Source: Spirosomataceae bacterium
Lineage (GTDB): Bacteria; Bacteroidota; Bacteroidia; Cytophagales; Spirosomataceae
Length of the DNA stretch: 10,958 nt
Assembly: GCA_030731175.1 (NCBI GenBank)
Contig: JANQUM010000056.1
Span: forward strand, 1-10,958
Reading direction: 5' to 3'
Position 1 is the first letter of the stretch. Every line of letters begins with the position of its first letter. The position numbers and the translations under genes are program-made. The notes under the pieces were generated by a model. It was not told the DNA's origin. It saw nothing but the letters and a program-made list of their open reading frames with translations, and ran no database searches. Shown in pieces: positions 6,285 through 10,958 of the stretch.

Positions 6285-7580
6285 ATGAAAATATTAATAA
6301 TCGGTTCGGGCGGCCGTGAGCATACATTTGCCTGGAAACTAAATCAATCTCCTTCTTGCACGGGGCTTTTTGTAGCACCAGGAAACGCCGGAACGGCACA
6401 AATTGCCACCAACCTCGCCATTTCTGTCACTGACTTCCCAACAATTGCCGAAGCCGTTTTACAACACGGCATAGCAATGGTAATAGTAGGCCCAGAAGTG
6501 CCTTTGGTTGCCGGAATTGTAGATTTTTTCCGTAAAAACGAAACTCTAAAACACGTTGCCATCATCGGGCCAGATGCAAGCGGGGCGGCCCTTGAAGGAA
6601 GCAAGGATTTCTCGAAGGCATTCATGCAAAAATACGGTATTCCAGCGGCGGCTTCCGAAACGTTTACCCGAGAAACCCTCGCCGAAAGTTTTACTTATTT
6701 AGAAAACGAAGTTACCGCTCCGTATGTATTAAAAGCCGACGGCTTAGCAGCCGGAAAAGGCGTAATTATCACCTCAGATTTGAACGAGGCAAAGCACGAA
6801 TTAAAAGAAATGCTGGGTAACGCCAAATTTGGAGAAGCAAGCAGCAAAGTCTTGATTGAGCAACATCTGAAAGGAATTGAACTGTCTGTCTTTGTGTTGA
6901 CCGACGGCAAAAATTACAAAATCCTGCCCGAAGCAAAAGACTACAAACGCATTCACGAAGGAGACCAAGGGCTAAACACAGGCGGCATGGGGGCGGTTTC
7001 TCCCGTACCTTTTGCAAATGCCGAATTTCTTAAAAAAGTGGAAGAAAAAGTGGTAAAACCAACGCTTTTCGGTTTGCAGGAAGAAGGCATTCACTTCGTT
7101 GGTTTTATTTTTATTGGCTTAATGAATACCGACGGCGAACCCAACGTTATTGAATACAACGTACGCATGGGCGATCCCGAAACCGAGGTCGTTTTCCCGA
7201 GAATAAAAACCGATTTCGTAGAGCTTTTTAAGGCAACCGCCGCCGGAGAGCTTGATAAGATAGAACTCGAAATTATATCAGAAACTGCCGTAACGAGCGT
7301 TGTGGTAGCAGAGGGTTATCCCGAAGCTTACAAAAAAGGCATTGAAATTACCGTACCCGAACTCGAGGATGGAACACTCCTTTTTCACGCCGGAACCCGC
7401 TTGCAAGACGGAACCGTTTTGACAGACGGTGGCAGGGTAATGGCGTGCACGGGCGTGGCAAATACCCTCGCCGCCGCCATAGAAAAATCGCAGACACTTG
7501 CCGAAAACGTAGCTTACGACGGCAAGTACTACCGAAAAGATATTGGGAAAGATTTGATTCCCTACCTTGAAATTCTCTAA
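6285..7580 (+). CDS. purD: phosphoribosylamine--glycine ligase
   Basis: PurD joins glycine to 5-phosphoribosylamine using ATP to make glycinamide ribonucleotide, the second step of de novo purine synthesis in the cytoplasm. The 431 residues match the usual length. Visible motifs: GSGGREH at 7-13, APGNAGT at 31-37 and GPEVPL at 69-74 (N-domain). The ATP-grasp domain contains KADGLAAGKGV (150-160), GDQGLNTGGMGAVSP (226-240) and the signature YNVRMGDPETE (291-301) with metal-binding Glu/Asn residues. The C-terminal domain has VVVAEGYP at 339-346. The start ATG is followed at once by the family's KILIIGSGGREH strand, so the start is secure. No other purine gene is adjacent. The gene is transcribed alone or into ricT; no clear terminator follows it. 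Confidence 0.97.
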   Translation: MKILIIGSGGREHTFAWKLNQSPSCTGLFVAPGNAGTAQIATNLAISVTDFPTIAEAVLQHGIAMVIVGPEVPLVAGIVDFFRKNETLKHVAIIGPDASGAALEGSKDFSKAFMQKYGIPAAASETFTRETLAESFTYLENEVTAPYVLKADGLAAGKGVIITSDLNEAKHELKEMLGNAKFGEASSKVLIEQHLKGIELSVFVLTDGKNYKILPEAKDYKRIHEGDQGLNTGGMGAVSPVPFANAEFLKKVEEKVVKPTLFGLQEEGIHFVGFIFIGLMNTDGEPNVIEYNVRMGDPETEVVFPRIKTDFVELFKATAAGELDKIELEIISETAVTSVVVAEGYPEAYKKGIEITVPELEDGTLLFHAGTRLQDGTVLTDGGRVMACTGVANTLAAAIEKSQTLAENVAYDGKYYRKDIGKDLIPYLEIL

Positions 7581-7585
7581 ATTTG
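7553..7585 (+). promoter_or_regulatory. candidate Bacteroidota-type promoter for ricT-gldH
   Basis: TTTG at 7553-7556 is followed after 21 bases by TAAATTTG at 7578-7585. This is an exact match to the TTTG / TAnnTTTG consensus of this phylum. The -7 box overlaps the purD stop codon. Transcription would start near 7592 and give a leader of about 98 bases before the ricT ATG at 7690. That leader contains the structured segment described separately. Confidence 0.45.
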
Positions 7586-7605
7586 AAATCAGAAATCAAC
7601 AGTTA

Positions 7606-7665
7606 GGCGTTTGGGCAACGCAAAAGTCAGACGGGTAAAACGCCCCGAAACAATGCCCAAACCCG
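7606..7665 (+). other. putative structured 5' leader of ricT with pseudoknot potential
   Basis: Three mutually related pairings are seen. Hairpin 1 is GCGTT (7607-7611) with AACGC (7617-7621) around a TGGGC loop. Hairpin 2 is CGGG (7632-7635) with CCCG (7644-7647). GCCCA (7655-7659) is complementary to the whole hairpin-1 loop, which would make a pseudoknot enclosing hairpin 2. A competing 9-bp stem, GTTTGGGCA (7609-7617) with TGCCCAAAC (7654-7662), excludes hairpin 1. Another alternative pairs GGCGTTT (7606-7612) with AAACGCC (7638-7644). No T tract follows, so it is not an ordinary terminator of purD. A tiny frame MPKPGFII (7653-7679) overlaps it and ends ten bases before ricT. It matches no RNA class I can name; a regulatory role is inference. 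Confidence 0.3.
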
Positions 7666-7689
7666 GCTTTATCATATAGTTAATAGGTT

Positions 7690-8907
7690 ATGGGATGTGG
7701 ACAATGTTCTACCGGAGGGTGCGGAAGCGTTCGCTCGGTAGCCGCCGACGGATCGTCTGGCGAAGCTCCCGTTTCGGGTTGCCAAAGTAAAGGCGGCTGC
7801 GGTTCGGGTGGATGTACAAAAATAAATTCATTTGATTGGCTCGGAAATATGAGCCTACCCTCCTCGATGCGTTACGACGTTGTCGAAATAAAATTCAAGG
7901 GTGGTACTAAAGAATACTTCAGAAACAGCAAACAACTTGACCTCTACACCGGAGATTTTGTGGTCTGTGAAATGCCCAACGGCTACCACATTGGCACGGT
8001 TTCGTTGCAGGGTGAGCTGGTAAGGCTTCAGCTTATCAAGAAAAAAATAAAGGACGACAACAGCCTTGCCAAGATAATCCGGGTTGCAAACGAAGATGAT
8101 CTGCGAAAGCACGAACTGGCAATCAACCGCGATTTATCTACGATGTACCGCAGCCGAGAGTTAGTTCACGAAATGAAACTCAAAATGAAACTCTCTGACG
8201 TGGAGTTTCAATCAGATAATACCAAAGCCACTTTTTATTACTCTGCCGATGACCGAGTGGATTTTCGGGAACTGATAAAAGTACTCGCCGGAGAATTTAA
8301 AATCCGGGTCGAAATGAAGCAAATTAGCGTGCGGCAAGAAGCCGCCCGAATTGGCGGACTTGGCTCTTGCGGAAGAGAACTTTGCTGCTCTACTTGGCTT
8401 ACAGATTTCAAGCCGATTCCTGCCACGGCGGCACGTTATCAAAATCTTTCGCTCAATCCCGCGAAGCTTTCGGGTCAATGCGGGCGTTTGAAATGCTGCC
8501 TCAATTACGAACTCGAAACGTACATTGATGCCCTGATCGATATACCAAAAATTGATCGTCCGTTATTGACTGAAAAAGGCCCGGCAACGCTTCAAAAAAC
8601 CGATATCTTTAGGCGATTGATGTGGTTTAGCTACGAAAAAGATTCAAACTGGTACCCAATTCCTTGCTCACAAGTGGTTGAAATCACGGAAATGAACAAA
8701 CGGGGCGAAAAGCCCGTGAGTATTGTTGAAATGGTGACGATTGACGAGGTATTTACAGAAACAACGCTCAATAACGACATTGCCCAACTCGACAAACGAT
8801 TGGCAAACAAAAGCTCGGGCGGAAACAGCAAATCGAAACGCAAGCGTAAGCCTAACCGAAATCGCAACCGCCCGCAGAAAGGATCAGGAAACAAACCGAA
8901 TAATTAA
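7690..8907 (+). CDS. ricT: RicT/YaaT-type PSP1-domain protein
   Basis: A 405-residue PSP1-family protein. Residues 1-45 are rich in Gly and Cys, with six cysteines (3, 6, 11, 31, 37, 42). The PSP1 core follows, from about residue 60 to 275, ending in the family hallmarks GSCGRELCC (Cys227, 232, 233) and SGQCGRLKCC (Cys264, 269, 270). In Bacillus subtilis RicT works with RicA and RicF in a complex that carries iron-sulfur clusters and promotes RNase Y-dependent mRNA maturation. The conserved cysteines are present here. RicA/RicF genes are not in the window. The C-terminal tail (about 376-405) is strongly basic and asparagine-rich (KSKRKRKPNRNRNR), as in RNA-binding tails; the PSP1 core lies well before it. 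It precedes gldH by nine bases, so the two probably form an operon. Confidence 0.9.
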   Translation: MGCGQCSTGGCGSVRSVAADGSSGEAPVSGCQSKGGCGSGGCTKINSFDWLGNMSLPSSMRYDVVEIKFKGGTKEYFRNSKQLDLYTGDFVVCEMPNGYHIGTVSLQGELVRLQLIKKKIKDDNSLAKIIRVANEDDLRKHELAINRDLSTMYRSRELVHEMKLKMKLSDVEFQSDNTKATFYYSADDRVDFRELIKVLAGEFKIRVEMKQISVRQEAARIGGLGSCGRELCCSTWLTDFKPIPATAARYQNLSLNPAKLSGQCGRLKCCLNYELETYIDALIDIPKIDRPLLTEKGPATLQKTDIFRRLMWFSYEKDSNWYPIPCSQVVEITEMNKRGEKPVSIVEMVTIDEVFTETTLNNDIAQLDKRLANKSSGGNSKSKRKRKPNRNRNRPQKGSGNKPNN

Positions 8908-8915
8908 GAACTTTT

Positions 8916-9407
8916 ATGCAAAAAACGGTTATTTGTTTGAGCGTGCTGTTCGTGAGTTTCGCACTCACTTATTGCACCCCACGAAACGACTTTAAGGCAA
9001 TTAATGACTTTAAAGACAACGCCTGGCCCATTGACAGCACGCAAAGTTTTACATTTGAAATAACTGACGTAAACAAAAGCTACGATTTTTATTACCTCGT
9101 CCGAAACGCAACCGTTTACCCGTTCTACAACTTGTATATCAAACGTGCCTTGACAGATTCAGCCGGAACGGCGATGAGCAAAAGCATGGACGAACTTATC
9201 CTTTTCGACACAAAAACCGGAAAACCGTTTGGTAGTGGCCTCGGCGATATTTTTGACCATAAATTCAAGATAAAATCTCTGAGCAACTATCGTTTCAAAC
9301 ACGCTGGAGAATATACATTTAGCGTTGAGCAAAACATGCGGCAAGACCCGCTTGTGGGCGTAATGTCGGTTGGTGTTTCGGTAGAACCCGTTTCTTCTGA
9401 ACAATAG
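8916..9407 (+). CDS. gldH: gliding motility lipoprotein
   Basis: A 163-residue lipoprotein. The N-terminus has a signal peptide ending in the lipobox LTYC, so Cys20 should be the lipidated residue of a mature protein of about 144 residues. The sequence shows the GldH pattern: W-P near residue 37-38, FTFEITD at 45-51, YDFYYLVRN at 56-64, YPFYNLYI at 68-75, GDIFDHKFKI at about 110-119 and a final beta strand region with EYTFSVEQNMR at 132-142. GldH is one of the lipoproteins needed for gliding in Flavobacterium johnsoniae and for function of the linked type IX secretion system. It sits nine bases after ricT. No other gld or por genes are visible here. Its presence implies a gliding or type IX-secreting member of the Bacteroidota. 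Confidence 0.88.
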   Translation: MQKTVICLSVLFVSFALTYCTPRNDFKAINDFKDNAWPIDSTQSFTFEITDVNKSYDFYYLVRNATVYPFYNLYIKRALTDSAGTAMSKSMDELILFDTKTGKPFGSGLGDIFDHKFKIKSLSNYRFKHAGEYTFSVEQNMRQDPLVGVMSVGVSVEPVSSEQ

Positions 9408-9470
9408 CGGTTGAGCTAACGTTGTACCGCCATACGAAAATTCGTGTAATTACAAACCTTAGCCAGGACA

Positions 9471-10100
9471 ATGCACTCACTCCCGTTTTTCCCGTTGACA
9501 CTCGTAGTGTACCCGCACGAAAACCTCAACCTCCACATTTTTGAACCGCGTTACCGGCAGCTAATCAGCGAATGCATTGAGCAGGATATTACTTTCGGAA
9601 TCCCGACTTTTATTGATAATAAAATAAAAGGCTATGGCACGGAAGTGAAGGTAGTGCAAGTCTCGAAACGCTACGACGATAACCGAATGGACATCAAAAC
9701 GAAGGGCGTTCGGATATTCAGAATTGTGGATTTTCAGAACCCTATGCCCGGCAGACTTTACGCCGGAGGCGACGTAGAATTTGTGGACGCGGACGGTTTG
9801 AACGACTTTATGAATCCAAAACTTTTGGATCTTACCGAAGAATTTTACAACATTCTGAAACTCAACGTTGACTTTTTAAGCTCTGAATACCAACCATTTA
9901 GTTACCGAATTGGTCATAAAATAGGCCTTTCTCCGGCTGAAGAATACAAACTGCTGACCATTAATTCTGAAGAAATGCGGCAACGCTACCTTGTGCAGCA
10001 CCTCGAACGCACCCTTCCAGTAATTAAAGAAATAGAACGCACCAAAGGCATTATCGCAATGAACGGGCACTTCAAAAATATTGATCCGATTAATTTTTAA
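9471..10100 (+). CDS. stand-alone Lon N-terminal (substrate-binding) domain protein
   Basis: A 209-residue protein that begins with the characteristic LPFFPLTLVVYPHENLNLHIFEPRYRQLI of the Lon protease N-terminal domain (residues 4-32), followed by a beta-rich half to about residue 107 and a helical half (115-195). There is no AAA+ ATPase domain and no Ser-Lys protease domain, and the gene ends cleanly, so it is the single-domain family and not a broken lon gene. Such proteins are presumed to bind polypeptides or act as adaptors; the true role is not established. The ATG at 9471 is the only start placing the LPxFPL motif at the N-terminus. It lies 63 bases after gldH and may be read from the same transcript. 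Confidence 0.85.
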   Translation: MHSLPFFPLTLVVYPHENLNLHIFEPRYRQLISECIEQDITFGIPTFIDNKIKGYGTEVKVVQVSKRYDDNRMDIKTKGVRIFRIVDFQNPMPGRLYAGGDVEFVDADGLNDFMNPKLLDLTEEFYNILKLNVDFLSSEYQPFSYRIGHKIGLSPAEEYKLLTINSEEMRQRYLVQHLERTLPVIKEIERTKGIIAMNGHFKNIDPINF

Positions 10101-10115
10101 AATTATTTAGATTGG

Positions 10116-10173
10116 AGATGTGAGAAACGAGATTTCGCCGATTCGTTATTCTGATATCTTCAATCTCACATCT
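10116..10173. repeat. long inverted repeat (REP-like) between the Lon-domain gene and hemB
   Basis: A perfect 10-bp inverted repeat pairs AGATGTGAGA (10116-10125) with TCTCACATCT (10164-10173). It continues with an inner 5-bp stem AACGA (10126-10130) with TCGTT (10143-10147), leaving a 16-base bulge on the 3' side. No T tract follows on the plus strand, so it is a poor intrinsic terminator. The GAGATGTGAGA-type arms resemble dispersed intergenic palindromes I recall from related Bacteroidota genomes, though only one copy is in this window. Confidence 0.6.
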
Positions 10174-10192
10174 AAAATTTCATTTCTATAAC

Positions 10193-10958
10193 ATGTATTT
10201 AACCCGTCGCCCACGCCGAAACCGTAAATCAGCCGCAATTCGTGAAATAATTGCCGAAAACACGCTATCGGTCAATGATTTTATCTTTCCGATGTTCGTG
10301 CAGGAAGGAAAAAACCTCAAAATTCCGATTGCTTCCATGCCCGGTATTTTTCGTTATTCACCCGACACGCTTTTGAAAGAAGTGGGCGAAGTGGCCGCAA
10401 TGGGAATAAAATCTATTTGTCTTTTCCCGAATTATCCCGAATCTGCAAAAGATAAATACGCGACCGAAAGTGCAAATCCTGACACTTTTTACTTACAAAC
10501 ACTCGCCGAAATCAAATCAAAGTTTCCCGAAATTGCTTTAATGACCGACGTGGCGATGGACCCGTACAGCAGCGACGGCCACGACGGAATTGTGGAAAAC
10601 GGTAAAATACTCAACGACGAAACCCTCGATATTTTGGGAAATATGGCACTTGCTCAAGCACGAGTGGGCGTTGACATCATCGGACCGTCGGATATGATGG
10701 ACGGAAGAATTGGTTATATCCGGGAATTACTCGACGACGAAGGCTTCACCGATGTCAGCATCATGGCCTATACCGCAAAATACGCCTCGGCGTTTTACGG
10801 GCCATTCCGTGATGCGTTAGAGTCCGCACCGAAATTTGGCGATAAGAAAACCTACCAGATGAACCCAGCTAACGTAGCCGAAGCTCTTGTGGAAGGGCAA
10901 TTGGATTACGAGGAAGGAGCCGATATGCTGATGGTAAAACCCGCATTGAGTTATTTAG
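10193..10958 (+). CDS. hemB: delta-aminolevulinic acid dehydratase (porphobilinogen synthase), 3' end beyond window
   Basis: HemB condenses two 5-aminolevulinate molecules to porphobilinogen in haem synthesis in the cytoplasm. The first 255 codons are present, out of about 320-330 in the family; the frame is open at the right edge (the terminal TTTAG is out of frame). The N-terminus reads MYLTRRPRRNR, then FIFPMFVQEG at 30-39. The metal-site segment is DVAMDPYSSDGHDG (119-132), with aspartates where zinc-dependent enzymes have cysteines. It should therefore be the magnesium-type, zinc-independent form. Both Schiff-base lysines are visible: Lys196 in AYTAKYAS and Lys249 in MVKPALSY. Phosphate/substrate segments GPSDMMDGR (164-172) and FYGPFRDA (201-208) are also intact. 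It appears functional up to the edge. Confidence 0.95.
   Translation, partial: MYLTRRPRRNRKSAAIREIIAENTLSVNDFIFPMFVQEGKNLKIPIASMPGIFRYSPDTLLKEVGEVAAMGIKSICLFPNYPESAKDKYATESANPDTFYLQTLAEIKSKFPEIALMTDVAMDPYSSDGHDGIVENGKILNDETLDILGNMALAQARVGVDIIGPSDMMDGRIGYIRELLDDEGFTDVSIMAYTAKYASAFYGPFRDALESAPKFGDKKTYQMNPANVAEALVEGQLDYEEGADMLMVKPALSYL

Noticed and set aside
7348..7599. Minus-strand frame opposite the end of purD
   Set aside because: It is an Arg/Cys-rich shadow of the well-supported purD frame.
9407..9430. GCGGT/ACCGC inverted repeat after gldH, as a terminator
   Set aside because: A five-base-pair stem with a 14-base loop and no T tract; not convincing.
10950..10958. TAG at the very end of the window as the stop of hemB
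   Set aside because: It is out of frame; the hemB frame reads ...TAT TTA G and continues past the edge, as expected from the truncated length.

Overview
The window looks like a chromosomal segment from a gliding member of the Bacteroidota, most likely a Cytophagales/Spirosomaceae-type organism. The main reasons are a recognisable gliding-motility lipoprotein GldH, a RicT-type PSP1 protein directly upstream of it, a WG-repeat exported protein, a rhamnulokinase-like FGGY protein of the type seen in this phylum, candidate promoters of the Bacteroidota form (TTTG, about 19-21 bases, TAnnTTTG), and few purine-rich ribosome-binding sites. Codon and base use are even throughout. I see no insertion sequence, phage gene, tRNA, rRNA or CRISPR array, so this is largely core-genome housekeeping DNA.

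Layout. Positions 1-325 hold one small unrecognised reading frame and a candidate promoter. Next come a plus-strand SixA-type phosphohistidine phosphatase (326-850) and a one-base-overlapping 45-residue membrane protein (850-987). The stop codon of the latter overlaps that of a convergent minus-strand unit (984-2345) made of a GbsR/MarR-type regulator followed by a secreted endonuclease/exonuclease/phosphatase-fold enzyme. Two more minus-strand genes follow: a 681-residue exported WG-repeat protein (2526-4571) with a strong intrinsic terminator, and an FGGY carbohydrate-kinase homologue (4703-6064) whose hallmark active-site residues look substituted.

From 6285 the genes run on the plus strand: purD (purine biosynthesis), ricT (PSP1/YaaT family) with gldH nine bases behind it, a stand-alone Lon N-terminal-domain protein, and the first 255 codons of hemB (porphobilinogen synthase, aspartate-rich metal-site type), which runs off the right edge.

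The non-coding parts most worth attention are: a putative structured 5' leader with pseudoknot potential and its own candidate promoter between purD and ricT (7553-7665); a 25-bp repeat occurring twice 75 bp apart before purD; paired palindromes in front of the GbsR-type regulator; and a long REP-like inverted repeat before hemB. No clear new multi-gene system is visible. The best candidate for new biology is the apparently active-site-degenerate FGGY protein, followed by the ricT leader.
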